DNA from: Polydactylus sextarius
Taxonomy: Eukaryota; Chordata; Actinopteri; Polynemidae
NCBI GenBank assembly: GCA_016801845.1
Contig: CM028928.1
Location: 10,956,827 to 11,020,826, forward strand
Reading direction: 5' to 3'
Length of the DNA: 64,000 bases
This document shows, one piece after another, positions 1 through 12,750 of the stretch (its first letter is position 1; each line of letters starts with the position of its first letter). The notes under the pieces are model-generated. The model was not told where the DNA came from. It saw only the letters and a program-made list of their open reading frames with translations, and searched no databases. A program made the position numbers and the translations under genes.

Positions 1-440
1 TTCTATACTACAACAAAGTCAAAATCTTTTTGCTGATGATAAATGTTCAAATACAGGAGGAGTTATGTTGAAATATTTTGATATTAATGTCAATGCAATA
101 CCTGAGGTGAGGTACAAAAACCAAAACTATTTGATTTGAGTAATGCACTCATTAAACACTTAATTAGGGACACCTCTACACCTGTTTATTCATGCCCAAA
201 ATCCACAAGAATGTTGACCAAATGTAATTTGATAAAACTCTGGACTATTTATATGCAAACATACTCAGAGCTTACAGCACTCAAACACCACCCTATCTTG
301 AACAATCTGATCTTTTGTTGTTTTTCTGACGCCAGCATAAAAACCTCTCATCTGCACATCTGCACACATCAAAACATCGTAGATATGATCTTAAGAAGGC
401 ACACCAGTGTTGCAGGATTGGTTAGATCACGTGTGTAGGC
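1..440. other. noncoding, no clear feature
   Basis: I see no convincing gene here. A short open frame from 136 to 438 has no coding-like composition. A stretch near 175-215 (T-P-V-Y-S-C-P-K-S-T) loosely resembles the start of a reverse transcriptase, but too weakly to call. Confidence 0.4.
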
Positions 441-469
441 TGCTTAAAGCTCAGGACAAAGAACTTCAT

Positions 470-700
470 CAAGAGATAGGGAATCCTACAGAAAATCAAA
501 GAAGGGAAATGCTCAGAGGATGTTTTTGAGGACATTACCCACTTGCCAATATGTGGCAAGGTGTCAGAAAGAACACGGACTGCAAACCTAGCCACAGTGC
601 ACTCTCTCACTGCACTTCTCTCCTAGATCAGCTCAGTTCTTTCTTTGTCTGCTTTGAGAACAGCTCCACCAAAGAACAAACCACTGTCACAACACAAGAG
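470..700 (+). repeat. non-LTR retrotransposon (LINE) fragment, degenerate
   Basis: Frame-broken translation gives D-V-F-E-D-I-T-H-L-P and then L-D-Q-L-S-S-F-F-V-C-F-E. The second resembles the 'LNxFFxRFE' segment just before the reverse transcriptase domain in many fish LINEs. There is no intact frame. The family is inferred from memory of the motif and is not firm. Confidence 0.4.
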
Positions 701-724
701 AGCTGAATGTTTGGAATCAATCTG

Positions 725-872
725 TTGTCATTCTTGCCAGATACCATAGTACACCTTCGGTGGTCTTTTGAAATCCATAGCTCAACATGTCAGGGTTGTT
801 TTGGGACCAAAAGTGGGCCTATATATTATAAGGCAGGTGATCATAATGTTATGGCTGATTGCTGTTTGTCCT
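725..872 (-). mobile_element. DNA transposon end fragment (same family as 14364-14970)
   Basis: The segment ends in GTGATCATAATGTTATGGCT at about 838-857, a terminal inverted repeat type common in teleost genomes. The preceding bases (a degraded 'gccagacaccacaggacacctt' type stretch, then 'cattgtcaggg...') match the subterminal part of the same family. The element at 14364-14970 starts with the complementary end. Only one end is present here. Confidence 0.55.
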
Positions 873-3800
873 GAGTTTTATTTCCAAAACTAAAGCACAT
901 CAAATATGAGACAATATGCATTTTACCACCAGCATCACCACTTTGATTGTCTTAAAACCATTGTAATGAAACCATTGTAATTGAATGATTACCACAGATG
1001 AGGTCAGTGGCAGTGGGCCATAGGCTGTCAGATGTCTTCTCCCTGCCAGTTAAAGTACTATTATAATAAATCACTGTTCAGAAACACCGTTCTTGTCTTG
1101 GATGTAGTTACTGTAAACCTGAAATTTCTGGTCAACAGACAATTGGGCAACAACACTTAACAGACTGCATACTGATGCATACTGATATCACAGTACAGAT
1201 GGAAAAAAACAGAGCCTGTGATTTATCTATTAGCTAGCAACAATAGTGGGAATGTGCATTCAATGAAAATTGGTTATTCAACAAAGATTTTGCATGTCTG
1301 AACCCAGGACCAGACAGTGATTGGAGGGATAGTGCAATTTGTAAAGTGTAAATGCTTGGCACAATGGCAACCAAGGTAATGGAATCCCACATACACAGTG
1401 AGAAACACAAAACTGCCAACAGACAGCGGGCATTTCCCAGTTCTGCTCTACCATAGCCTTCTTCACACCTCCACCCCCTTCTCCAGTACCAACAGGGCAA
1501 GCAACAACAGATCTTTGGTTAACCTAAGTCATGTGCACTGAAAGCAGGAGTACTGTGATCTCAGTGAGATGTATTAAATAAGTCTTTAAAAGACTGTAAG
1601 AAATCTGCCCTGCATTAATACAGATATTATTACACAATGTTATGATCAAAATGTCATATTATGATTCATGTAATGATTTTTTATTTCATTGTTGTTTTTT
1701 TTTTTTTTGTTGTTTTTTTTTTTGTGGTGTTGAAACCATGCTAGTCATTGCATTCCTATAACTAATGATTTAATTTCACAGTACTCTGTCACGGCGCTGT
1801 TACGACTTGAAAAACTATGTGTTAGATCCAGGTGTTTTAATTACCAGTTAGACTTTACAGCCGTATCAGCCACTAACAGGTCACAATGTACACTAAGACA
1901 TAAGAAAATGATGCAGGTTTTACCTGAAGCTAGTGAGCTATATTAGCTCCCCACAGTTGCTCCGCTCTTTCCCCTGCAGCACCATGCAGTCACTGTGTGG
2001 TTAGAGCCAGACAAGGCATCTTACAAAAGTATGATGTCTTCACTCTACCCACAGTGTCCTCATTACCCACTAACCTGTAATGTTTTTTTCTGGTGAATAA
2101 GATGTCTAGAATTCTAACAGTTAAGATGGTATGACACATTGTGTTTGTGTGTGGCACCAGCCTTACACCAATCAACTTGAACTTCATTTAGTATCATCTT
2201 ACATCTTGAGTGGTCCCAAAACATAACATCTGGACCAAACTAAAACAAGAACACTGGGAAACTGTTGCCATAAGGTCATATGCAGTCAGAAAGAGTATGA
2301 ATTGGAGTGGCCCATTAGTTCAGAAATAACATAAGAAGGTGACAAAAGATTTCTTTTGTTGTTTTCATCAACATTATTAGTGATGACAGGACCAGGTGAT
2401 TATTTGTTGTCATGCTTGTACATCCAGAGTGAGTATGACATCATCTGTTTTATGACAGCGAGCCAGGGTTTTAGAGTGGGACTGGTTACTTCGATCCACC
2501 TCTAAACCAGATTCTTCCAGCAGCCGAGGATAGAGAAAAAGTTGGAAGTTGGTTGGCTGGAAGGGGTAGTAGGTGAGCAGGATGGAAAAAGGAGAGCCAA
2601 AGAAAGCATTCCTCAGAAAGGAGGATGAAAAGAGCCAGAGGGAGCATAATGACTGACTGCTTTTCTTTTTCTGGACCTGTGGTTTGGTTTCCTAGCCTGG
2701 TCATTAGGTTTCTCTGGCCCTCTAGGCCCAGCACAACATTGTGTGTGTTTATGAGACACACAGAGAGAGGGGGTGGGGAAAAGGCCATAACTGACATGAT
2801 TCCTTTGTATTCTTTTCACAAATTGGTAACAAGACCATGTGTGGATGTTAGAAGTAAATCCACAGGACAGGAACATGGGAGTACACACCATGTTAATGAG
2901 CTTTGCTCCAGTGGCTCTCAGTTTAGATGGAGCTTCTCCTCTCACCATCCAGTTGCTCTTGACAATGTCCAGCTGGAACTCACTGTCAGCTCTCATTAGA
3001 ACTCAGACCACACAGTTTGATCAGTTCAGAGAGCAAGCACAAGTGTTTGCATTCATCTATGATTGTTGATAATTAACTGCACTGTTTTTGTAGGATTCTT
3101 ATTGTTCCTGAAGTTTACAGTCCTCTCTAAATGTCCCCAATGAATCACACAGGAAGTTCATGACTAAGTTCTAGACTAACTTATTACAGTGGTTTCACTG
3201 GTGTGTCAGTTTAAACTTGTTCATTTAGGTTCACCCATACATCAGCTCTGCATTCTTTACTGTTACCCTTTTTGCCACCCGTGACTCTCCTAATTAAAAT
3301 GTTCGGCTCACTCGATTTTAATACATTAGATGTGAAAACGTATTTAAATAAAATAATATGAGTGGGTTATTTGATGAAAAATGTGTGTGGCAACCAACAA
3401 AATGTAACACACAAACAGAGATGGATGTGCTCAGTGTCAGGTGCAACAGTGCGACTGATGAAAATGTTGAGACCACATTTGCATCATTTTCCTAGAACTG
3501 TTTTGGTATTTAGGTTTAGTTTCCTGCTTTGAGACGCTAGACCCAGATCCTGCCAGTGGTTCCCAAAAAAGGGGTCTGGTGGTACATTCTCAGCCTCACC
3601 CGAGATTCCAAGCTTTTGCACAACTAATTTGCATGTCGCTCACATCTAAAATTCTGTTCGAGGAAACAAAGCACAGTGGCTTCTTGCGGAGAGCGGAAGG
3701 GGTGGAGAAAAGTGGAGGGGCTCTTTGCACAAGCACTGACACTCTTTGAGGTTCACAGAGTTGGCCTGCGCCTCTACATCACTTGTTATGCTAATGAAGG

Positions 3801-4094
3801 AGTGGATGCATGATGATTTCCTCCTGTAACTGTTGGTTACCCAGGAAATATGGAGGGCCCACTGTCTTTCACTTGTTTGTGTAGAGAAAACAAGAGATGA
3901 GTGTTATTCTAGTTCTCTTTGGATTGAATCAATCTAATTAAGAATGATTAAATTGTAAGAAAATGCAGTTATATGTTGTAAATATTTTCTTCTCTGATTA
4001 GAAAAAATACATGTGAGTAAGTGAAACCTACCATATAGTGAACATTTGCAGTTATGATTTCAAGTCATCAACGTTGTGGTGTTTTAACCACATC

Positions 4095-4129
<35 letters not shown>

Positions 4130-5133
4130 GCCAAATTTGTACTTGAGTTTACAGGCCTAAAAAATATTTTTGTTGCCATAATTTTAGAAACATATTTTGA
4201 TTCTTTTGAACAAATATGTGGTCAAAGAAAAAAGGTCCTAAAAATCCTAAATCACTCGCTGAATCATCATCACTGAAAAAATGTTTGTCCTCATTTTGCC
4301 TGGTAATCTAGGCACATGCCAGTGACTTGGTTATTGCCATGTTTTGAACACTTGTTGTCCATATTGAGCCCTTCTATTTTGAATAGATGATCTGATTCTG
4401 GGAGTTTATCATTTAACAGAGGCACATACATTGCCATTTATATGTTGAGACTTTCTTGTCCATCATTGAGAAATGTTTGAGAACAACCACCCTGTTGTGT
4501 TCTGCTGGTAACAGGTGTTGTCTGTGTCCTGGAATACTATGATAGTACAATATGTTCTTGTGGATTTTACAGCTGCAGGGCCAATCTGTGATCTTATGTA
4601 TTGACAGTCTGTTGGGCTTCATACAGAGATTTAAGCTATGACCTGTTACTACATTATAATATAGACAACAAGCCGTTCAGAAGCAGGCCTCAGCTCTCTC
4701 TGCAGCTGGCTCAAAATAAGATAATGTGGGTAGGCCTATATTTTACACTCCTGTTGCATGATTGACTGCAGAGGGAGCTGAGGCCAGTTTGGAAAAGTAG
4801 TTTATATCATGTAAGAATAGTTGTATAAAACAGGGTGGTGCAACAAATCCCCAGGAACACTGGTGGGCGGTGAGGAGATTATGTGATTGTGACTTCAGTT
4901 GGTGTTACACGTCGCACAATTACTAGAAGTCAGGCTTTTTCCAATACACAGTTAATACAAAACAAATAATTGTTAAATAATTGAATAATTTTTCTGAGCT
5001 TCACAAACACCTTGAAATGTCTCTTTACATTATTGCAGGTTGATTCATGTCCAATATAAAAGCAGTATCAATAAGGATACAGGAAATCAGTTGGCTCAGC
5101 CAGATAAAAGTCATCTGTCAATGGTTTTATATT
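873..5133. other. noncoding stretch
   Basis: No exon with coding-like composition and paired splice sites was found on either strand. The stretch holds interrupted poly-T at 1697-1722 and a 26-base poly-T at 4096-4121. Overlapping short frames at 2486-3069 on both strands look like chance. Confidence 0.5.
4096..4121. repeat. poly-T tract (26 bases)
   Basis: An uninterrupted run of T. It could be a simple repeat or the A-tail of an old minus-strand retroposon. No SINE or LINE body is recognisable next to it. Confidence 0.85.
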
Positions 5134-5140
5134 ATGTAGA

Positions 5141-5176
<36 letters not shown>

Positions 5177-5183
5177 TCTACAT
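5134..5183. repeat. 50-bp perfect palindrome with an (AT)n centre
   Basis: ATGTAGAGGA at 5134-5143 is followed by an alternating TA run at 5144-5173, then by the exact reverse complement TCCTCTACAT at 5174-5183. The whole 50 bp is self-complementary and can form a hairpin or cruciform. Confidence 0.9.
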
Positions 5184-8100
5184 TTATGTAGTTTATCCAG
5201 GTTTCAGAAGAGCAAGACTGCAGAAACCTGCTTCATTAATGTGCGAGCTTGTTGGTGTGTCCGGAGTTTGGGAAGTTCTATTGGAGGCTAAGATATTGTG
5301 ACTGGTACGGAGTAGGCAATGCTATAAGCCTGTTTTGTCCTTATTGTGAGTTGCTTATAAAGACTCTTACAGAAATACCTAGCTCCAGATCACATGATGT
5401 AAACAACCCTGTTATTCTTCAAAAATACTATTTTCCATCAGATTCCACCTCACAGCCATCACTGTATTTTTTATTTACGTTTAACCTCCAAGTAGTGTGA
5501 CCTGAAAACAGCAGTATTTAATCAAATATATGCTATAGGACAGTTGCAAAGTTATAGGAGGTATACAAGCCTTTTATAATCCCCTTGGCTGCATGAGCAT
5601 GTTTTCTAAGCTAACTGACATCATTAGCGGGGTTAGTCGCAATATCTGTTGGTGCAGAATGTTAGTCTTGATCAGTTTTGTCTCCTCAAACCAGACAGTG
5701 TTGCTCTCATCCTCTCAGATTTAAATGGCATTTGAGAAATGATGCCTAATTATGTTTGAGACTTGCGGTCCAACAATCATTAGTTCAACATTCTCACCAG
5801 CTGCTTGTTGGAGTAAAGAAACAAAAATCTTGCAAACGAGCAGATTAATCTCCATCAGTTTGTACATTGTGTCACATGCTAAATCTCTCTGCTGACATTG
5901 TCTGTCAGAGCAATCCATCTGTATCTGTTCTATCCATCTTTTTGATGCATGAAATATCTCAATAGAATCACCGTTTCTCTGTAATCCGCACAGGGAGCCA
6001 GACAGAGAGCCAGCAGCCTGGCAAGCACATAGCCATTTATTTCAGGCCTTCTGGGAAGAGATGTGTTGGGCTGCCAGAGAATAGCTTGAGTCATTGCTGC
6101 AGCTCATTGAGGAAATACTGGTTTTAGGGATGCTAAGGACAACAGGCAACTGCACAGTTTCAAAAGCTTCATTTCACTCATGGGCCCTGTTTGTCTGTAG
6201 GAACTGATTCTTATGAATTTTGTTCTCTCCTCTCTGGCTCACAGGGATTGTCTTTAAGGTGAACCATCAGAGATCTTAAGGTGTTTGTGGTAACCGTTCA
6301 CTCCTTGTAACTTCAACTTCAAATGGTTAGCTGTTCTGCCAACTCTGACATGTAAAGTAGACCTGCTGGCAAGATTTTTTGTGAGGAAATATTTGCGCTC
6401 TTCATCTCTGGCTCTCAGGGTAGGGTCTGTCTTTAAAGTGAACAATCACAGATATGATGTTCTGCTTTTAATCAACAACATTTTTTGTAATTGTTACTAA
6501 TACTGGAGGAAATAAGTCTGTTATTATGGGACTGAAGTTGCATATGCTGACAGTGTGAGCTGCTGCTCCGTTTACTAAATCAAAACCGTAAGATGTGATT
6601 GTCAGTTCTGATAGTTAGTGAGTGGACTTGGTATTTTGCATGGCAGTGTTTGGATTGGTGGGAGCGTAAGTAATTTCCAATTAATAACCAGTGATCTACG
6701 TGCTTTATCACCTTCAGAATAAAAACAACGGGTAAGTTTGAGTTATCTAGGGAAGAGACTAGATGAATCAGACTATAAGGGTAGGCGTTCTTAATTTGGC
6801 ATATGAGCTATGCATTGATTGAGTCATCAAAATGTGCTATAAAATATTTAATTTCAGCTTTTATCTCTGCTGACCAGCTCCTCTCCTGCCAACTGCAGTT
6901 GCTCTGCAGCCGCAGAGCGTGTTGTCTGGTGCTGGTGCTATCCAAAAAGGTGGAGCTGCAAGTCCATTCATGGAATAGGACCCCTGCCTGCAGGCTGGCA
7001 AAAACAAGCCTGAACTGCTTTCATGGTTAATACTTATTGTGTACATTGTGTGAATATGTTGAAGTGGATGTGCAGAAGTGGAGCACAGTGATATAGACTA
7101 CAGATTAAGAAAAAGAAAAAAAAAACTGTAGTACTGTATTTCACACAGCAGGGGGTGTTATTTGTCCTCATCTCTGTCTGCCCTGTGTAATTTTCCAGGA
7201 GATTTTTAAATCCTCTTGCTGCCCAGCAGGAAATATTCTAAATACTGCTTGCCTAAGCCTTTGAAAAAGCAGACATCACCTGATCTAAGCTCTGCCTGGT
7301 TTTATCCCACGCTGTTTTGAAGCATTATTTCCACGGGCCACCAAACCCCTCATGTTGGTGGACAAAATCCATTTTTGATGACCCAAAAGTATATTTGTAA
7401 TTTAACTGTGACTCCTCAACAACAATAAAAAAAAGTCATTAGAGTTGAAAGTCAATGTTAATTGATTGACAGCAAAGCCATGTGAGTTATACCCACTGAA
7501 AAATGCTCAACAACACGGGCTAAACAGAGCAGAGGATTTCAGTGGAGTAGCACAGGCACTGCTGACCTTTTGTTTTCCCTCTAAGCCCTTGATTACAGGA
7601 CAGTGAAATCACTGTTTCCTCTCAAATGATGTATTATTTATAATGTGGGCAAGGACCTCGCTTGTGTTTTTATGCCCCCACATGGATGACAGCTGAACCC
7701 AGAAGCACTATGTTTTTGGTTTGTCTCAATGTAAGTATTCAAATTTGGTACAGACATTCAGTTTGACTCAAGAATGAACTGTTGTGTGTGTAGATTTTGG
7801 TGAATTGTGAATGAACAATTTAGAAAAAGAAGCTTCAAAAAGATGAACTGATTATATTTAGATGGTCAAAGGTCAAGGCCACTCTGATGACAGCTGACAT
7901 GCTTTTTTGCTGCTGTGCATGAATTGCAACTTGGCTGGTAGGTGAAACCATGCACCTATAAGTCAGTAATTATAGTTTTCACATCTCCATGGTATTTAAG
8001 GAAATCTGTTAATGCATTCTGGTGCCAAGGATTACAATGTGATCACGCCTATGTTTAAAGCCCTATTAAATACTTAGATATTTAATCATGAGCAAGTACT

Positions 8101-8221
8101 TTCATAAACAAATCCTTTAAACGTGTCTTCGTATCCCTAAGATATCTCTTCTAATATGTTCAGTTCAGGAAGTGTCCAGTTATGTACAGTAAAGACCCCC
8201 AACCACGTGGAGCTCTGTTGG
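5184..8221. other. noncoding stretch
   Basis: No gene seen. It contains an imperfect direct repeat (6231-6277 and 6405-6451, both starting TCTCTGGCTC) spaced 174 bp apart. Short open frames here have no splice or codon support. Confidence 0.5.
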
Positions 8222-8425
8222 TTAAGCCTTATTATGTAACTCCTGTGGCAAGACTTTCTTCTCCCTCCCTCCCTCTCTATCTCTGTGTTCGGCACTAAGT
8301 CTGTTCAAAATAGCAACAGGTTGTGAGGCTGCAGCTCCCACTGACCTAGAGAGCTGCTGTGGGAAATTGGTAGAAGAAAAGGAGGAAAACATCTGTATTT
8401 CCAACTTCCTCTGACTTCATTGAGA

Positions 8426-8464
8426 ATGATAAGTGCTATGCATTTCCTCTGCACTATCTTCCAG
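8426..8464 (+). CDS. candidate first coding exon, possibly arhgef4 (weak)
   Basis: An ATG at 8426, with A at -3, opens a 13-codon frame (M-I-S-A-M-H-F-L-C-T-I-F-Q). It ends exactly at CAG followed by a strong donor, gtaagt, at 8465. The phase is 0, which would join in frame to the arhgef4 giant exon at 20144. The preceding 200 bases are pyrimidine-rich, as some leaders are. A strong donor plus a matching phase can occur by chance, and the exon at 19536-19738 needs a different incoming phase. I treat this only as an alternative 5' end to be tested. Confidence 0.2.
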
Positions 8465-10679
8465 GTAAGTTTAACTTTGTGTTTGGTTTGCTTAAAAAAA
8501 TCAGAACTTCTTTGTGTAGATGACTGCCTCACCTCTTTTTATTGATCCTAGCTACGTGCTGTACACGTTACCCATTATGTACAAGTTATTTTAATGTGCA
8601 CTGCTGCCTTTTGAAGTTTGCCTTTATTATATACTGAAGCAATGTTTGGAATTGTTATAACATCATTTGATGGGTTACACTGGTTGGAAGGCATCTTACC
8701 ATCGCAAATTTCCCACAATCCCACCTGCTCCCAGTCCCTGTCTATTTTGTAAACCATATTTTTTTTTTAATGTTGAGAAAATCAAATAGACACAAGGATC
8801 AGTAGGTTATTATCAGCTTTACAGGGGACAGAAGCTTTGACAGCATTGTGGAGACATAAGCTTTAAGAGCATCTGCTGCTGCACATCTCCAACTCATAAT
8901 TCACATAACTATCAAACCATATTAGATATGAAGTTTTGCAAATTAAAGAAGTGCCCAATTCTTACATGACACTGTGTATATTGCAAGGAATTTATTGTAC
9001 ATTATGATGCCTGTACAGTTGAAATGGAGCAGGAAGTTGGGCATTTTGGGCTCAAAGATGAACACCAGAGTTATTTAACACAAAGAGCTAGTTGAATTAG
9101 ACTAGAATTATTCATTAGACTTCTTAATAATGACTCTATCAGATGTCCAAAACATAGATAATGGACTCACTGAACCTTGGACTCCATAAGATCCTATTTA
9201 GAAAATGATCAGTCAATGTTTCAGTCACTAGTGCATACTAATGTCAGTCTTTGTATTTTTGCTAAAATTGCGTTATTCTGCTTACTACATTCACATTATT
9301 TCTATCATTTAATTTGATAGATAGTGAATCTGTCGCTGACTGATCTGATATGAGAGATTTTAAAAGATGAGTATTAAATTTAAGGAGTTAACGACGTCAT
9401 TGAAATTATATAAACTAGAAGATGGGGATGATTTCATCGCAGCACTTACAGGAACAGTGAGCTGTTCAAAAGTAAGAAGTTCAGCTCTCCTGATCCACTG
9501 CCACTGCCAAAACCACTCCCCCACTACAGCATTATCCAGAAACACAGTGAATAATAATTCAGATTTTACCCAAATTTTTTGAAATGGGGAGGACGCCATA
9601 GGGGTATATAATACATTCATTTTTTGTCTAAACTGTTGCAGACATTAACTAACAACCCAAATCCCTAGAGTATGTTATTACATTTTCTGTCTGTGGGTTT
9701 TTGTTAATGTAAATGAGCCGTTAGTTGAGGCACTGAGTGCGTGTTGTAGCCTGTTGACACCAAGCAATGGAGTCATGCTGTTGATATAAATTTCTGAAAT
9801 GATCATCAAATATAATCTTAATGTAGAAATCAGCCTACATTAAACCAGGTCCTCTGCTGTTGTTGCACATCGGCCTTATTGATTGAAGATGAGTGCTGGG
9901 TGACTGTGGTTGATTGGAGGAATGTAACTCGTAGTGATATGTCCTTTGAATAATTACAAAGACAAGAAAAGCACCATATAAATGCATTTATATGGCACAC
10001 ATTATTTTATATGGGGAACTATTAAAAGATACACATGTAGACCAAATTCATGTCTTGGAACACGTCTGAACCCGATCTTTCAGCATCCTCTTGTTGTTGC
10101 TATTTTCACTCACTCAGTTTCTTTCCATGTTAACCTTGATGTTTCCCTGTTCTACATTTACTTGGTTTATTGTGGATATACTTCAAAACTAAAAAGCATT
10201 GCTGGACACGTGTGCTATGTCATTAGACAATTCCCAGTCTTTGTTCTGGTGACCTGCTTAACCCCGATGACTACACAAAGACTTATTTCATAGATTAGCC
10301 TCATGCTACAATTGCACAATCATCTAATTCTATTGTAGAGCAGACCAAAATACTAACAGTGTTACTTTTGAGGCTAATTATCCCCACTAGGCAGCATCCA
10401 GTTGAAAACATACTCAGCTACAGTTTAGAGACGTCATGTAATGTTATTAAATACTGGAAATACATGTTAGGTTTTCTAAAGTTGATACTGATCAGATGAA
10501 ACCTCATGTTTTACTAACATTAGATTATAGGCCGAGCAAAGCTTGTTTCTCCATATCTGTATCGAGGATGGCCAGATACTCTGAACTGCTGGTTGGTGTA
10601 TAAGCAGGAACAACAGTTCCACTTAGTGACCGGCAGTGTTATAGTAACCAACCCTCTCATTCTCTAGGGAAAAGTGCAA
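8465..10679. other. noncoding stretch
   Basis: No gene, array or clear repeat was recognised. Short frames on both strands near 9360-9620 overlap each other and look like chance. Confidence 0.5.
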
Positions 10680-10995
10680 CACAGCAGCGCTCAGACTTGT
10701 GCGTATCCCCACACACCACAGCACCTTTCACCTCAAGCGACTCTGTAAAAGGACTGAGTCCTGAACCTTGATTGGGCAAGAGGTTGAACAGGCAATAAGT
10801 TGGGTGACAGTGATCTGTAACGGTGCTGTAGGCTCTACACAGACAGCAGGAGGTTTAGACTGTGGAAATATCTGGTAGTGGGTCGCTGATGATTTTCCTG
10901 GCAGATTTAATCATCTTCTGGTGTGTTTGCTGCTCAGCCTTTGTGCAGCTTGTAAACCACACGGACGCATAGTATATCAGATCAGCACACTCTCA
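10680..10995 (-). repeat. LINE fragment, C-terminal end of a reverse transcriptase ORF
   Basis: Reading the minus strand gives degenerate peptides such as V-E-S-V-L-I, L-Q-A-A-Q-R-L-S and L-P-G-K-S-S. These resemble the 'LESVLTY...AADRKALQRVIKTAEKI' tail found in teleost non-LTR retrotransposon ORFs. Stops and frame changes are present, so it is a fossil. The exact clade is not determined. Confidence 0.55.
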
Positions 10996-12678
10996 ACAGC
11001 ACAGTGGGGGAAATTCACCATTAAGACAATCGGTGTTCGACTGTTAAAAATAGACATCAATTGCCCAGTGATACTAAAATGGAAGCCATATCTCTAGTCA
11101 CATCTCAGAACAGCGTTATGTCCCATTAAGAATCTGCTATTGCCTGTTTGCATTCGTCAGAGAAATAATTGGCCACTTGTGGTTTGAGAAGGATGTTGAA
11201 GCCATGAGCCAAGTTTTATTTCAGTTATTTTCTTGGTAGTGATTAATTTACAATGACGGGGGGATGGTCAAGCAGAGAGCTGAGCTGCATTTGTTTGGAT
11301 GTTTGTGGATGGATGCAAGAGGAGAAGTTCTTGGAATCTTTGATGGATGACAACAGATTTTCCCAAAATGTGCTGGTCGAGATGCCCTTGAGTCAGTTTC
11401 CACTGGTCTGAGATCAGCTATGATACTGTAGATGTGTGTGGAAACTGCGCTTTATCACAACAGACATCATCGCAATCATAAACATTAAGAGACATTTGTG
11501 AACAGGACAGGCAGACAGTTGAATTTCATTTGAACATTTAAGGATAAGAACTTTGTAATAGTGAGTAAACTCACATTTCAATGCTGTGTTCACTCATGCC
11601 AAGTGTTTAAACACCAAGGGTACACGCTGTAACAAAATAATTCTAACTAATTGCTAATTAAAAACAACCTTTTAATGGCATCTGCGTATACATTCTGCTT
11701 CTGTCAAGACCTTTCACTAATAAGCAGAAGGATAACATTAATTAAAAGGAAAAAAAAAATGATTCTGACAAACAGAACTGAATTTCCTAGGGCCTCATTC
11801 AAATTACTTTACTTTTTACATTAATACCTTTGTATGTGTGCAGTAGTTGTGGAGTTGTTGGATAATGAGAGTAATTTAGAGTAACAATAGAGTAATGCGA
11901 TTTATCATTATTATTCCACTCCATGAAATTCTAAAACATTGCACTGTGTTTAAGTTGCTGGGGAAGACGGGGATTCTGACCAGAACAATGCAGTCTGTAA
12001 AGAATCACATGTAATTATTGGCTGCTTTTTTTCCCACACTATGTTATCGGCATTCTAACCCAGACCTCTGTGATCTGTTTTCACTGGTCCCTCCCTTTGT
12101 ACTATGTTTCCATGGTAGTGTGCTCTGAAGGGGAGACAAGCTAAGTTAAGTGAAAAGACTGTGTGTGTATGTGTGGTCTAGGTATTCCTTACATTGTGTG
12201 GACTAAGATCCGTTTACACAATCACATTATGAGAACTTGTCTTTCTTATGGAGACAAGAGGTCCCTAGTCCCTATAACATAAATCATTAATAGGTGAAGA
12301 CATGCTTTAGGTTAACACGAGATTCAGATTTGGTTCAAGTTAAATGTAAGTGAATGAAAAGCAGTCTGAAGCCATGGAAACCAGACTTTTGTGTGTGTGT
12401 GTACATGCACCCTTTTTGTATGTGTGTATGAATTTGAATCAGTAGGAATGTGTTCTTATCTGTAGGAAATGTTTGCTTTGCACATGCAATACATTAATAC
12501 TGTTGTCTATTTTCAGTGTCTTGAAGCTTTGAGACACAAAGCAACAAACTTCGAAACTATACACACAAAACTGCTGTGCTCTGTGTGTAGAAGGTCCCAG
12601 GCTCTAAGGCTGCTCTTGCTCTCCAGGATCACATGACCCAACTTGACCTAGAGCTGACTTTGGCCAACACTGTGTCAA

Positions 12679-12680
<2 letters not shown>
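10996..12680. other. noncoding stretch
   Basis: No gene seen. Short GT-rich patches lie around 12160-12175 and 12390-12405. Confidence 0.5.

Positions 12681-12746
<66 letters not shown>
12681..12746. repeat. (CA)33 microsatellite
   Basis: An uninterrupted run of 33 CA units. It is likely polymorphic in length. An open frame through it (poly-Thr/His) is an artefact of the repeat. Confidence 0.97.

Positions 12747-12750
<4 letters not shown>

Noticed and set aside
136..438. Possible reverse transcriptase start (T-P-V-Y-S-C-P-K)
   Set aside because: The match is too short and no further motifs follow.
2486..3069. Cluster of overlapping open frames on both strands
   Set aside because: No consistent codon signal, and splice sites are lacking.
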